Source of the DNA: Hyphomicrobiales bacterium
GTDB lineage: Bacteria > Pseudomonadota > Alphaproteobacteria > Rhizobiales > Xanthobacteraceae
DNA length: 64,000 bases
Reading direction: 5' to 3'
Assembly: GCA_017305715.1 (NCBI GenBank)
Contig: JAFKKG010000031.1
Coordinates: 61,991-125,990, forward strand
In this document: piece by piece, positions 54,234 to 63,647 of the stretch
Numbering within the stretch: position 1 is the first letter of the stretch
How the letters are laid out: the number at the start of each line of letters is the position of its first letter
Translations under genes and position numbers: made by a program
Notes under the pieces: generated by a model
What the model saw: the letters and a program-made list of their open reading frames with translations, nothing else
Database searches by the model: none
What the model was told of the DNA's origin: nothing

Positions 54234-54512
54234 TTAGGCCACCAGCGCCTGAAGCTGTACCGCCTGCTCCCGGCTATGCACGGCAATGGCGGTGTGGCTA
54301 TAGAGGGCATTCGACTGAAGCCTCGCGATGCGGTCGAGCAAATTGCTGCCCTTGACGACGTGCAGGCCCATTCCCTCATCCGAGGGGAAAATACCCAGAA
54401 CGACGTCGTAGGCCGCGACCACATCTCTCAAGGCGGCGGCCGGATCTTTTGAATGTTCGATGAATGTGCGAACGTCCGCTGCGAGGTCACGCAGCTCGTC
54501 AAAATTTTCCAA
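54234..54512 (-). CDS. Small hypothetical protein
   Basis: A 92-residue, mostly helical, acidic protein (MENFDELRDLAADVRTFIEH, AAALRDVVAAYDVVLGIFPS). The frame has good codon bias and an ATCCCTTTG-type weak ribosome site. No family recognised. Its neighbours are the lysine-rich gene and the dispersed repeat. Confidence 0.6.
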   Translation of the reverse strand: MENFDELRDLAADVRTFIEHSKDPAAALRDVVAAYDVVLGIFPSDEGMGLHVVKGSNLLDRIARLQSNALYSHTAIAVHSREQAVQLQALVA

Positions 54513-54637
54513 AGGGATACTCCAACGCTACCAACTGCCTGAATCTTGAATGGATAAGATTACCGAACCCTCAACAAAGCCGCCGTCACGGCTTCAGGAT
54601 GTCGCGTCTTTCTTTCAATCGGAACGGAAAGGGCGCT

Positions 54638-54740
54638 AAAGCGCGATGAGATTGGGTCGAATCGTCATCGCGCTTTGGCTCTTTGTTTGAGCATGATCTT
54701 TTCGGAAAACCGCTTCACACTTTTCCGGATCATGCTTTAG
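54638..54740. repeat. Dispersed intergenic repeat with two hairpins (Bradyrhizobium type)
   Basis: Hairpin 1 has perfect 12-bp arms AAAGCGCGATGA (54638-54649) and TCATCGCGCTTT (54665-54676). Hairpin 2 has AGCATGATC (54690-54698) and GATCATGCT (54728-54736). The element runs right up to the stop codon of the cyclase gene (54737-54739), so it likely also ends that transcript. GATGAGATTGGGTCGAAT is shared with 63541-63558. I recognise this as a high-copy repeat of the genus. Confidence 0.65.
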
Positions 54741-57700
54741 GACAGCGCAGCAAGCTCCTTCCGGGCCTGTTCCAGCCAGAACTGCATACCGAGTTCCTCG
54801 AACTGCGCCGTGGCCGTCTTGAGATGCTGCTCGGCGTTTCCCCGTTGTCCGGCCGACCGGTAGTGCTTTCCGAGTCCGAGGTGGCATTGGGCGGCGAGCG
54901 GCCGCAGTTCGAATTCCTCGGCCTTCCGCAGGGCTTCGAGAAAATTCGTCTCGCTCTCGTCGAGCGGGGAGGGGTCGCTCAGTCCGAGCTCGGCGAGCAG
55001 CCGGAGCGCGTGGGCCTCATAGCCGTGCTCGCCCTGTTTACGGGCCAGCAGCAGCGCCCGGCGGCCGGATCGTTCGGCGTCGGCCATGCGGTCGGCCCGA
55101 AGATAGGCCTCGCCCAACTGCACCAGAACCATGGCGTGGCCGCCGAGGCGATGCATGATGTTTGCCTCGCGTTCGGTTTCCTCCAATAGCGCGATCGCCT
55201 CGTCGGCGCGGTCGGCCAGGTAATAAGCTTGTCCGAGCGATACGCCGATCAGCGGGAGCACCAAAGGGAGCGTCCACGAGCGGCCGAGATTGAGGCCCTG
55301 TTCGAGCACCGCAATGCCTTGCGCGACTTCGCCCTGAAGTGTCAGCACGGTGCCTTTGCAATAACACGAGAAGGCCAAGCTATAGACCTGGTTTGCCGCC
55401 TCGGCGATTTCCACCGCCTCTTCGGCATAGTGTGCCGCCCGTTCGAACTCGCCGAGTTCGGCCAGCGAACATGCCAGATATCCGCGCATGAACACGCCGA
55501 GAACCCCCGTCGTGCCCATCATCTCGGTGGCGATATCGCCGCGAAGGCGCTCCACAGCCGCGTCCAGTATGTCCGCGGCGCGGCGATGATTTCCCCTGGC
55601 GGCACACAGCGCCGCAAAGTGCCCGCTCACCACCATGCGCAGCGGCAGTTCGTCCAGCTCTTCTGCAATCGCCATGGCGTTTTCGCCGGCCTCGCCGGCA
55701 GGGCCGAGTTCCCCCATCAACCGGTAATACTGGCACAGGAACGACGAAGCCTGACCGAGCCGTCGCTTGTCGCCGAGCTGGATCGCCTGCGCCTGCACCT
55801 TCTGCAGGTGATCCAGGCATCGGTCGAGGTAGCCCAGCGGGTGAAGCGAGTTTCTGAGGTCGAACCGGATATCGATGGAAAGTTCGATATTCTCTTTGGT
55901 CTCGGGCACTTTTTCGAGGATGGCGAGCGCCTGTTCGAACCAGACGCGCCCGTTCTCCAGCGCCGAACGCCCCAGCGCCTTCTGTCCGGCCTGCCGCAGA
56001 TAGCGAACCGCTTTGTCCAGCAATTCGCCACGAACGGCATGCTGCGCCAGACGCTCGATATGTTCGCCGAGCCGGTCCCGGTACAAGGTCTCGATCGCGT
56101 TGACGAGGCGCGCATGGAGCGAGCTGCGCCGTGCCCGCAGCAGCCCGTTATAGGTCACCTCGTGCGTCAGCGCGTGGGTGAAGGAGTATTCGACGTCAGG
56201 ATAAACCCCGGTCTCGAACAGAAACTCGGCCATCTGCAGATGTTCGAGCGCATGATCAAGTGCCTCTTCGGTAAAATCGGCCATTGGCCGAAGCACCGCC
56301 AACGGAACTTCCCGGCCCACGACGGAAGCGATCTGCAGCAGGTTCTTGTCGCTGGGGAGAAGTCGGTCGATGCGCGCCGCCAGGATGGCCTGCACGGTCG
56401 GGGGCACCTGAATGTTTCCAATCGGGCGCATCAGCCGGTATTGGCCGCGCTCGCCCGACAAGGCCTGCGTTTCCACCAGGGCGCGGACGGTTTCCTCGAG
56501 AAAAAACGGATTGCCGCCCCGCCCGATCAGAAGCTGCTTGAGCGGACCAAGTTCGGGATCGCGGCCAAGCAGCACCTCCAGCAGATCATGCGCGTCATGG
56601 GTCGGCAGCGCGCTCAACCTGATCTGACGGTAATTGGGCCTGGAGCCCCAGATGTCCTGGTATCCGGGACGATAGGTGACGAGCAGCAGCAGGCGCGCCG
56701 GCCCCAGGGCGCCCGCCAGCGCGTCGAGCAGGGCCTGGGTTTCGTTGTCCACCCAATGCAGATCTTCGAAGATCAGCAGCACCGGCTGCTTGCGGGCCGC
56801 CTGCAATATCAGGCCCCGGACGGCATCGAGATAGCGGCGCCGGCGCTGGGCCGGATCGAGCGCGTGCCAGCCGGGGTCATCGACGGGGATGTCGAGCAGG
56901 GCCAAGATCGCCGGAAGCGCCGATTCGAGCTCTTCGTCGAGCGCCAGCGTCTTCTCGATCACCTTTTGGCGGATCTCGTGCTGCTCGTCGCGGTCCTGGA
57001 TCGCAAAATAGCTCTTGAGAAGCGCGACCACCGGCAGGTAGCTCGTCGCCCTTCCGAGCGAAATCGCCGTGGTCTCGAGCACCAGCCAGCCGAGCAGCCG
57101 ATGCGAATGGGTGAATTCATAAAGCAGGCGCGATTTGCCGACGCCGGCTTCGCCGATGATCGCCACCAGCTGGCCGGACCCCGTGGCCACCGGCTGCTGT
57201 GCGCGGCGGAGCTGGTCCAGTTCGCTCTCGCGGCCGACGAACTGGGTCAGGCCCCGAATCGACGCGGCCTGCAAACGGGTGCGTGCGGGGCCCGCGCCGA
57301 CGAGTTCATGGACCTCTTCGGGCTCGGCCAGTCCCTTGATCGCCACGGGGCCGAGCGACCGCACGGCGATGTATCCTTCCGCCAGTCGAATGGTCTGCGT
57401 GGTGGTCAGGATCGTCCCGGGCCGCGCCATCTGCTCCATGCGGGCCGCCAGATGCGCCGTCTCGCCGACGACGGTGTATTCCATATCGAGATCTTTGCTG
57501 ATCGCGCAGACGACAATTTCGCCCGAGTTGATCCCGACGCGAATCTTGAGCGGGTACTCGGCGCGCTCTGCCAGTTCGGCGGCCGATTCCTGGATCATCA
57601 GCGCGGCGTAACAGGCGCGCACGGCATGATCCTCGTGGGCCAGCGGCGCGCCGAAGATCGCCATGATCCCGTCGCCGAGCAGCCTGTTGACCGTCCCCTC

Positions 57701-58090
57701 ATAGTAATGGACGGCTTCGATCATCTGCTCGAGCACGGGGTTGAGGATCGCCTGCGCGCTCTCGGGATCCCGGCCGTAGATCAGCTCCAGTGAACCGGTG
57801 ATGTCCGCGAACAGCACGCTCACCTGCTTTCGCTCGCCCTCGACTTCGGCCCTCGCCGTCAGGATTCGTTCGGCGAGGTGGCGGGGAGTCCGCGGCTTCA
57901 ACGCCAGCGAGCGTGACGACAGGAATTTGGGCGCGCTGCGGCTCGTGGGGTGGCCGCACTGCGAGCAGAACTTGGCCGTCGGTGAAAGCGGGCTGCCGCA
58001 ATCGGCACAGACAGCGGCCAGAGCTGCCGCGCATTCCTCGCAGAACTTCGCTTCCGCGCTGTTTTCGTGCTGGCAACCCGGGCAAATCAT
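54737..58090 (-). CDS. Zinc-ribbon/class III cyclase/AAA ATPase/TPR signalling protein
   Basis: A 1117-residue regulator. Two zinc ribbons (Cys3, 6, 17, 20 and Cys28, 31, 42, 45) are followed by a class III adenylate/guanylate cyclase domain (about 85-265), a P-loop ATPase with Walker A GEAGVGKS (313-320) and Walker B LLIFEDLHWVDNE, and many TPR-like helices (about 680-1110). The metal aspartates Asp96 (LFADITG) and Asp140 (LGDG) are kept, the transition-state Arg217 is kept, but the usual Asn is His213 (GETAHLAAR). ATPase-cyclase fusions of this kind are common in Bradyrhizobium. Activity of the cyclase is uncertain. Confidence 0.9.
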   Translation of the reverse strand: MICPGCQHENSAEAKFCEECAAALAAVCADCGSPLSPTAKFCSQCGHPTSRSAPKFLSSRSLALKPRTPRHLAERILTARAEVEGERKQVSVLFADITGSLELIYGRDPESAQAILNPVLEQMIEAVHYYEGTVNRLLGDGIMAIFGAPLAHEDHAVRACYAALMIQESAAELAERAEYPLKIRVGINSGEIVVCAISKDLDMEYTVVGETAHLAARMEQMARPGTILTTTQTIRLAEGYIAVRSLGPVAIKGLAEPEEVHELVGAGPARTRLQAASIRGLTQFVGRESELDQLRRAQQPVATGSGQLVAIIGEAGVGKSRLLYEFTHSHRLLGWLVLETTAISLGRATSYLPVVALLKSYFAIQDRDEQHEIRQKVIEKTLALDEELESALPAILALLDIPVDDPGWHALDPAQRRRRYLDAVRGLILQAARKQPVLLIFEDLHWVDNETQALLDALAGALGPARLLLLVTYRPGYQDIWGSRPNYRQIRLSALPTHDAHDLLEVLLGRDPELGPLKQLLIGRGGNPFFLEETVRALVETQALSGERGQYRLMRPIGNIQVPPTVQAILAARIDRLLPSDKNLLQIASVVGREVPLAVLRPMADFTEEALDHALEHLQMAEFLFETGVYPDVEYSFTHALTHEVTYNGLLRARRSSLHARLVNAIETLYRDRLGEHIERLAQHAVRGELLDKAVRYLRQAGQKALGRSALENGRVWFEQALAILEKVPETKENIELSIDIRFDLRNSLHPLGYLDRCLDHLQKVQAQAIQLGDKRRLGQASSFLCQYYRLMGELGPAGEAGENAMAIAEELDELPLRMVVSGHFAALCAARGNHRRAADILDAAVERLRGDIATEMMGTTGVLGVFMRGYLACSLAELGEFERAAHYAEEAVEIAEAANQVYSLAFSCYCKGTVLTLQGEVAQGIAVLEQGLNLGRSWTLPLVLPLIGVSLGQAYYLADRADEAIALLEETEREANIMHRLGGHAMVLVQLGEAYLRADRMADAERSGRRALLLARKQGEHGYEAHALRLLAELGLSDPSPLDESETNFLEALRKAEEFELRPLAAQCHLGLGKHYRSAGQRGNAEQHLKTATAQFEELGMQFWLEQARKELAALS

Positions 58091-58241
58091 TCAAGCTTCC
58101 AGGAAAAATCGACAAAATAAAAAATCGGCAATCGAAGGTAGCGTCCGGCGCCACCGGCAACAAGCCGGTATTTCGCGCAGCGCGCGCTTGCCGATGGACC
58201 GCCTCGCCTCGTGTCAGAATCGGACATGCGGCGAGGCCGCA

Positions 58242-59477
58242 CTAAAGAACGGGCCGGTACGCCACCGCGCGCTGGCGCATGCGTCCGACCAGCACGCCGA
58301 CGATCAGCAGATTGAGAATGTTGGCGCCGATGCCTGCCGCGAACGCGGGTGCATAATATCCGAGATGGTCGTAGAGCAGTCCGGCGAGCCAGCTGCCGGC
58401 GGCCATGCCTCCGCCGCTGAACAGCAGGAATGTCGGGATTCGCCAGGAGGCCTCCGAGGCCGGGAACAGTTCGCGCACCGCCAGCACATAGGCCGGGATG
58501 ATGCCGGAAAAGCCGAGCCCGAACGCGGCGGCCACCGTGAACAGGCCGACTTCATTCTGCGTCGAGAGAAACGCCGTCATCGATGCCGCCTGCCAGGCTG
58601 ATCCGATCAGGACCGTCGCAAGTCCGCCGATCCGATCGGATATCACACCCCAGATCTGGCGGCTCAGGAACGCGGTGCCGAGCAGAACCGACAACATCAG
58701 CGCGCCCATCGACCTGCTGATACCGAGATCGCTGCAAAACGCCACCAGATGGCCCTGCGGCATCGCCATCGGGATGCAACACAGCACGCCCGCTGCGCAC
58801 ATCATGGCGAATACGGCATTGGGCGGCCAGCCGAGGATGCGCGCTTTGGCCGAACCCGTGCCGGACACCGTGGCGGGCGCGACCACCTCGGGCGCCGTGC
58901 GGAAAAAAATCGCGGCAAGCGGAACGACGATCATGATCTCGGCGAGCGCATACCACAGCATCGCCTGCCGCCAGCCGTAATGGGCGATCACCTGCTCGAA
59001 TATCGGCGGCCACAGCGCCCCGGCGACATAGGTGCCGCTCGAGATCAGCGCCAGCGCCGAGCCGCGCCGGCGATCGAACCAGCGGCTGACATAGATGTAC
59101 AAGGGCGCATTGATGCCGCCCAATCCGATCAGGCCGATGAACAGCCCGTGGCCGATCCACAGCGGCCATGGCGGTCCAAAGGTCGAGATCGAAAGGCCGA
59201 GGCCGATCATCAGCGAACCGAAGATCACCGTCGCGCGGGTGCCGACCCGCTCGGCAATTCGCGACATCAGGATGCCGCCCGTACCGGAGCCGAGCCACGC
59301 CAGCGCACCGGCGAGCGCCGGAACGGATCGCGACCCGCCGACTTCGCCGGCGATGTCCTTCAGCGCGACCGCCGTGATCCACGCCGCGCCGAACGCCATC
59401 CCGAGAATGGCCAGCGCCGCCGAAGCGACGACCCACGAGGCCCTGGTCTCAACGGAGTCTGACGGAGACGGCAGCAT
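58242..59477 (-). CDS. MFS transporter, monocarboxylate/oxalate (MCT/OFA) type
   Basis: A 411-residue protein with 12 membrane segments. The loop between TM2 and TM3 has RIAERVGTRATVIFGSLM and the TM4-TM5 loop has VSRWFDRRRGSALAL followed by SSGTYVAGALWPP, as in MCT-like transporters. A repeat of motif A appears in the second half (ISDRIGGLATVLIG). The substrate is probably an organic anion. It is transcribed alone, in the same direction as the cyclase gene, 151 bp upstream of it. Confidence 0.87.
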   Translation of the reverse strand: MLPSPSDSVETRASWVVASAALAILGMAFGAAWITAVALKDIAGEVGGSRSVPALAGALAWLGSGTGGILMSRIAERVGTRATVIFGSLMIGLGLSISTFGPPWPLWIGHGLFIGLIGLGGINAPLYIYVSRWFDRRRGSALALISSGTYVAGALWPPIFEQVIAHYGWRQAMLWYALAEIMIVVPLAAIFFRTAPEVVAPATVSGTGSAKARILGWPPNAVFAMMCAAGVLCCIPMAMPQGHLVAFCSDLGISRSMGALMLSVLLGTAFLSRQIWGVISDRIGGLATVLIGSAWQAASMTAFLSTQNEVGLFTVAAAFGLGFSGIIPAYVLAVRELFPASEASWRIPTFLLFSGGGMAAGSWLAGLLYDHLGYYAPAFAAGIGANILNLLIVGVLVGRMRQRAVAYRPVL

Positions 59478-59638
59478 CGGGAGGGAAATCCGGTTGGCAC
59501 ATCCTTTTTACGGGCCGCCCAGGATTTCACCACCCATGTCCACGCGGGTCTGCCCTACATGCTGCATTGCAGCCAATGCGCCGGCATCGCCGCGATGGCC
59601 GGCAAATGAGTGTGCACGCGGTGCACAGTCATCAAGTC

Positions 59639-59712
59639 AAAGTCATCAAGCCACGATCTTCGAGTCATGGTCTTCAAGCGATGGCCTTCAAGCGATGGTC
59701 TTCAAGCAACGG
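59639..59712. repeat. Degenerate 14-bp tandem repeat
   Basis: Units ATGGTCTTCAAGCG (59667), ATGGCCTTCAAGCG (59681) and ATGGTCTTCAAGCA (59695) are contiguous, preceded by a diverged copy ACGATCTTCGAGTC (59653) and two GTCATCAAG words. It lies between two minus-strand genes and is likely a minisatellite by slippage. Confidence 0.65.
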
Positions 59713-59717
59713 CTCGA

Positions 59718-60074
59718 TCAGCCGCAATTCCAGACCGGCCCGATCGGCGTCCGCGTCCAGCACGGTCCAAAGCTGCCGCCATTGTAGCGGCCTCCGTAAA
59801 AGCCGGGCCGGCCGAAATAACGCCAATCGCCATTATATCGGTAATAAGCCGGAACGGGATCGATGTACCACGGCCGGCGGTTGCGTTGCGCCTGACGCAA
59901 GACCGCAGCCCGCTGCTTGTAGGCAGGCAGGCTGTTATTCGGCGGCTGCTGATAGCCCGGCAGGAAGCCGTAGCCTTGCCAGCGTTGCGCGGGCCGCTGG
60001 GCCGGTGCCGCCGGCGCGACGGCCGGCAGCAGCGACAGCACGATAGCAATCAATGGAAACATGAGGCGTGACAT
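59718..60074 (-). CDS. Small exported protein, Gly/Tyr/Arg-rich
   Basis: A 118-residue protein with a signal peptide (about 1-23, APAAPAQ). The mature part has a YIDPVPAYYRYNGDWRYFG segment and a conserved end FYGGRYNGGSFGPCWTRTPI. Proteins with this end are common in Bradyrhizobium; their role is not known to me. Two cysteines at the end could pair. Confidence 0.78.
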   Translation of the reverse strand: MSRLMFPLIAIVLSLLPAVAPAAPAQRPAQRWQGYGFLPGYQQPPNNSLPAYKQRAAVLRQAQRNRRPWYIDPVPAYYRYNGDWRYFGRPGFYGGRYNGGSFGPCWTRTPIGPVWNCG

Positions 60075-60296
60075 CCGCGCACCATAGACGGCGGGCTGCC
60101 GGCAGGCGATTCAAATCTGAGTGCGCAGCCCTGCGCCTGCTTGCCGCTCGCCAGCGAAACGGGAGGCGTAGCATTTGGCTCCTAGCGGGCGGCACCGAGT
60201 TGCGGCCAATGCCGGCTTTTGGCGCTTGGCGCCATTCGTCGGATGTCCCTCTTGTGCCAACGTCCGATGCCGCGCGGGAATATAGGATCATCATCG

Positions 60297-61304
60297 CTAC
60301 GGAAACGCGATCGCGATCTTGCCGAAATGGCCGGCCTGCTGCATCAGCCGCAACGCGCCGGGCACGTCGGTGAAATCCAGCGTTCGGTCGATCACGGGTT
60401 TCATGCGGTTCTGTCCGATCGCCGCCACCATGTTTTCAAACATTCTCCGGCTGCCGACGGAGAGCCCGATCACATGCAAATTCTTGCTGAACAGGCTCGG
60501 AATTGAAATCTGCTGGGAAAAACCCGACAGAACGCCGATCACAAGAATGGTGCCGCCGACGCATGCTGCCTCGAGCGATTGCTGAAAAGTGTCCTTGCCG
60601 CCGACTTCCACGATGTGATCGACACCGCCACCGGCCCAGGCCGCGGCGGCCTTGCCCCATTCCGGAATCGCGCGGTAGTTGATCGTGTGGTCCGCGCCGA
60701 GCGCCTTCGCCCGCGCGAGTTTCTCGTCGCTCGACGAGGTCACGATGACCGTGGCTCCTGCCAGCTTGGCAAATTGCAACGCGAAAATCGAAACGCCGCC
60801 GGTGCCTTGCACGAGGATGGTTTGGCCGGGCCGCAGATGGGCTTCGTCGAACAGCGCCCGCCAGGCGGTCAGTGCTGCGCAGGGCAAAGTGGCGGCCTCC
60901 GCAAAGCTCAGATGATCGGGAATGCGCGTGACGCCTTCGGCATCGAGCAGCAGAAACTCTTGCAGCACGCCCGGACGCGTGCCACCAAGCGCGAGACGGC
61001 GCGCGCTGCTCGAAGGCCCGCCGTCGAACCAGGATTGAAAGAACATCGGGCACACGCGATCTCCCACCGCGACGCGGCTCACGCCTGGTCCCACAGCGGC
61101 AATTTCTCCGGCGCCGTCGGAGAACGGGATCAGTGGAAGCTTGTAGGCACCCCCTTGACCCGTCACGGTCAGAAGGTCGCGATAATTCAAAGATGCCGCG
61201 CGCATCCGGACCACGACCTGACCGGCGCCGGGCTCCGGCTCCGGCCGTTCGACCAGTTCCATGCCGTCGATCGACCATTCGCGTGCGACTTGCCAGACTT
61301 TCAA
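60297..61304 (-). CDS. Medium-chain dehydrogenase/reductase (quinone oxidoreductase/alcohol dehydrogenase family)
   Basis: A 335-residue MDR enzyme. GroES-like N-terminal domain (about 1-130, LNYRDLLTVTGQGGAYKLPL and PFSDGAGEIAAVG) and Rossmann domain with the motif GTGGVSIFALQFAKLAGATV (about 167-187). The catalytic-zinc cysteine and histidine of the classical alcohol dehydrogenases are absent, so it is of the zinc-independent type. The SDR gene lies 24 bp upstream on the same strand, suggesting a two-gene unit. Confidence 0.88.
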   Translation of the reverse strand: MKVWQVAREWSIDGMELVERPEPEPGAGQVVVRMRAASLNYRDLLTVTGQGGAYKLPLIPFSDGAGEIAAVGPGVSRVAVGDRVCPMFFQSWFDGGPSSSARRLALGGTRPGVLQEFLLLDAEGVTRIPDHLSFAEAATLPCAALTAWRALFDEAHLRPGQTILVQGTGGVSIFALQFAKLAGATVIVTSSSDEKLARAKALGADHTINYRAIPEWGKAAAAWAGGGVDHIVEVGGKDTFQQSLEAACVGGTILVIGVLSGFSQQISIPSLFSKNLHVIGLSVGSRRMFENMVAAIGQNRMKPVIDRTLDFTDVPGALRLMQQAGHFGKIAIAFP

Positions 61305-61328
61305 TCGAGCCTCCCCGTGTCGGCCTAC

Positions 61329-62099
61329 TTACGCCGCAAAATATCCGCCGTCGACGACCTGCGACGCGCCGGTCATGAAGGACGCCTTGTCGGAGCACAT
61401 CCAGACCACTGCTTCGGCGATCTCTTCCGGAACGCCCATGCGGTTCATCGGCACCTTCGCCAAGGTGGCATCGAGCCGCGTTTCCACGACCTCCCGGGTC
61501 ATCGGCGTGGTGATGTATCCGGGATTGACGCAGTTCACGCGGATGCCGTCCTGCGCGTATTCGATCGCCGCGGTCTTGGTCAGGCCGACCACGCCGTGCT
61601 TTGCCGCCACATAATGTCCTGACGTCGCCAGCCCGATCAGTCCGGCGATCGAGGCGGTGTTGACGATGGCGCCACCGCCGCCTTGCGCCAGCATCTGCAC
61701 GATCTCGTGCTTCATGCACAGCCACACGCCGGTGGTGTTGATCGCGAGCATGGCGTCGAACGAGGTCTTGCTGAGTTCGTGCAGGCGCTGGCGCCCCGGG
61801 CCGACCGCGCCGCCGGCCACGCCGGCATTGTTGAACGCGCAGTCGATCCGGCCATAGGCCGCCACGGTGCGCGCCACCATCGCGGCCACCTCGGCTTCCC
61901 TGGTGACGTCGCCGCCGATGGCGATGGCCTGGCCGCCGGCCGCGTTGATCAAGGCCACCGTGCCGGCCGCGCTCTCTTCGGTCCGGTCGGCGACCGCCAC
62001 GCGAGCGCCCTCGCGCGCCATTGCCAGCGCCGTCGCCCGTCCGATGCCTGAAGCGCCGCCCGTCACCAGCGCCACCTTGCGCTCGAGGATTCCCGCCAT
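61329..62099 (-). CDS. Short-chain dehydrogenase/reductase (SDR)
   Basis: A 256-residue classical SDR: cofactor motif TGGASGIG (13-20), NNAG (90-93), catalytic Ser150, Tyr163 and Lys167 (YVAAK), and the C-terminal VNPGYITTPMTR. The Asp at the end of strand 2 (VADRTEES) suggests NAD preference. GGGAGAAACGGAC sets the ATG at 62099. It is probably co-transcribed with the MDR gene downstream of it. Confidence 0.9.
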   Translation of the reverse strand: MAGILERKVALVTGGASGIGRATALAMAREGARVAVADRTEESAAGTVALINAAGGQAIAIGGDVTREAEVAAMVARTVAAYGRIDCAFNNAGVAGGAVGPGRQRLHELSKTSFDAMLAINTTGVWLCMKHEIVQMLAQGGGGAIVNTASIAGLIGLATSGHYVAAKHGVVGLTKTAAIEYAQDGIRVNCVNPGYITTPMTREVVETRLDATLAKVPMNRMGVPEEIAEAVVWMCSDKASFMTGASQVVDGGYFAA

Positions 62100-62311
62100 G
62101 TCCGTTTCTCCCTGTCCCGCAACGCGCGTGCGGCGATCATTTTCGTGGCCCGGATTTTTCGGGCCCGCCACCTTACGACCCTGCGTCCGCGCGTCAAAGA
62201 GGAACAGCGTTGCCCGCATCGGACGTTCGCGCCGGCTCTCGCCGCGGCCATCGGATCTTTCTTTGACGGATGAGCAATATTGCGGGCCGGATCGGTCCGA
62301 TCTAGAACCCT

Positions 62312-63535
62312 ATGATGGTAGACACGATTACAGAGGCGGTCAGGAAGCAGTACGAGGCGTATAGCTATCCACCGCCAATTGAGGATGCCGAGAGTTTCCT
62401 GAGGAAATGGGGACCGCTGACATGTGACCCCAAATTTGCAGGCATTCAGTTGTGGCCGGAGGGCCGGCCGCGGCAGGACCTGCGGATATTATGCGCCGGT
62501 TGCGGTTCTTCACAGGCGCCTCTGATTGCACTCAACAACCCGGACTGTACCGTCCTCGGTATCGATCTTTCCGAGACCAGCCTTGGTCATTCGAAGCGTC
62601 TTCGCGATCGGCACCGCCTTGCCAATCTTGAACTTCGGCAAATGAGCCTGCTGGATGTCGCTGCGTTGAAGCGCTCCTTCGACCTGATCCTTTGCACCGG
62701 CGTTCTTCATCACCTTCCCGATCCGGACGCCGGATTGAAGGCCCTTGCGGATGTCCTCGATCCGTCGGGCAGCATGGCCATCATGCTGTACGGGAAGGCG
62801 GGGCGCGCCGGAATATATCTGGTCCAGGATATCCTGCGGCGGCTTGGCGCCGGTCCGAATGCCGAAGGCCTCGGGATGGCCCGCGAGCTTTTGAAGTTCA
62901 TCCCGCCGCACCATTATCTGATCTCGACGACCGGTAAACTGCCCAATGACCTTGCCGACGATGCCGGCATCGTCGACATGCTGCTTCATCCTCAGGATCG
63001 CGCCTATTCGGTGCCGGAGATCATGGCGTTTGTCGAAGCGGCCGGGCTCATTTTCTCCGGCTGGAGCGACAACGCGCTCTACTGCGCCGATCGGTTTTTG
63101 AGCGGAGAGATGCTGGAAAGGGTTTTGGCGCTCCCGGCCGCCGAGCAGTGGGCCGTCATCGATAATCTTACCGTCCTGAACGACAGGCACGATTTTTTCC
63201 TGAGGAAGCCCCAAAGCGCGGGCTTCCTCATGCGTTTCGATACGGATGAGTGTCTGTCGTATGTCCCGCACGTCAGATCCGGCACCAGACTTGCCGGTGA
63301 TATCAACTCATTGGTTCTGACGCGCACGTCGCTTCAAGGGGAAGTCGTCATCCCGATATCGAGATCGGAAGCGCTCTTGCTGGAGCGGGCGGACGGGAAA
63401 AAGAGCATATCGGAAATTCTGTCCCATTCCGTGTTCGCCGGGTTCGAACCCGGACAACGAAACAGTTTCGCGCGCGCCGTCTGCGGGCGCATGTGGCGAT
63501 CGGGGCATGTCCTGTTCGGCCGATCCGGCACCTGA
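62312..63535 (+). CDS. Class I SAM-dependent methyltransferase with PqqD-like C-terminal domain
   Basis: A 407-residue protein. The methyltransferase core has motif I ILCAGCGSSQAPLI (about 59-72), acidic GIDLSETSL, and post-motif FDLILCTGVLHHLPDP. Residues 280-407 form a separate domain; SRSEALLLERADGKKSISEIL with the end GRMWRSGHVLFG resembles the PqqD winged-helix pattern (D-G-x-x-[ST]-[IV]-x-E-I). The first ATG (62312) and second (62315) are both possible. GATCGGTCCGATC (62289-62301) upstream is a small palindrome. Target of methylation unknown. Confidence 0.8.
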   Translation: MMVDTITEAVRKQYEAYSYPPPIEDAESFLRKWGPLTCDPKFAGIQLWPEGRPRQDLRILCAGCGSSQAPLIALNNPDCTVLGIDLSETSLGHSKRLRDRHRLANLELRQMSLLDVAALKRSFDLILCTGVLHHLPDPDAGLKALADVLDPSGSMAIMLYGKAGRAGIYLVQDILRRLGAGPNAEGLGMARELLKFIPPHHYLISTTGKLPNDLADDAGIVDMLLHPQDRAYSVPEIMAFVEAAGLIFSGWSDNALYCADRFLSGEMLERVLALPAAEQWAVIDNLTVLNDRHDFFLRKPQSAGFLMRFDTDECLSYVPHVRSGTRLAGDINSLVLTRTSLQGEVVIPISRSEALLLERADGKKSISEILSHSVFAGFEPGQRNSFARAVCGRMWRSGHVLFGRSGT

Positions 63536-63540
63536 AGTGG

Positions 63541-63558
63541 GATGAGATTGGGTCGAAT
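63541..63558. repeat. Partial copy of the dispersed repeat at 54638
   Basis: GATGAGATTGGGTCGAAT is identical to 54645-54662. Only the first hairpin loop region is present here; the following sequence differs. Confidence 0.5.
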
Positions 63559-63647
63559 AGCTCGCTCCGGACTCAGTTCACTCCTCCCCAGCGGGGCGAT
63601 TTGCGCAACAAATCGGGTGAGGGCGCACTGTTTCAACGAGAGGCCAT

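Noticed and set aside
55229-57793. 854-codon open frame on the plus strand opposite the cyclase gene
   Set aside because: Shadow of the high-GC minus-strand gene: composition is Arg/Gln/Gly-rich without any domain, while the minus strand encodes clear zinc-ribbon, cyclase and P-loop motifs.
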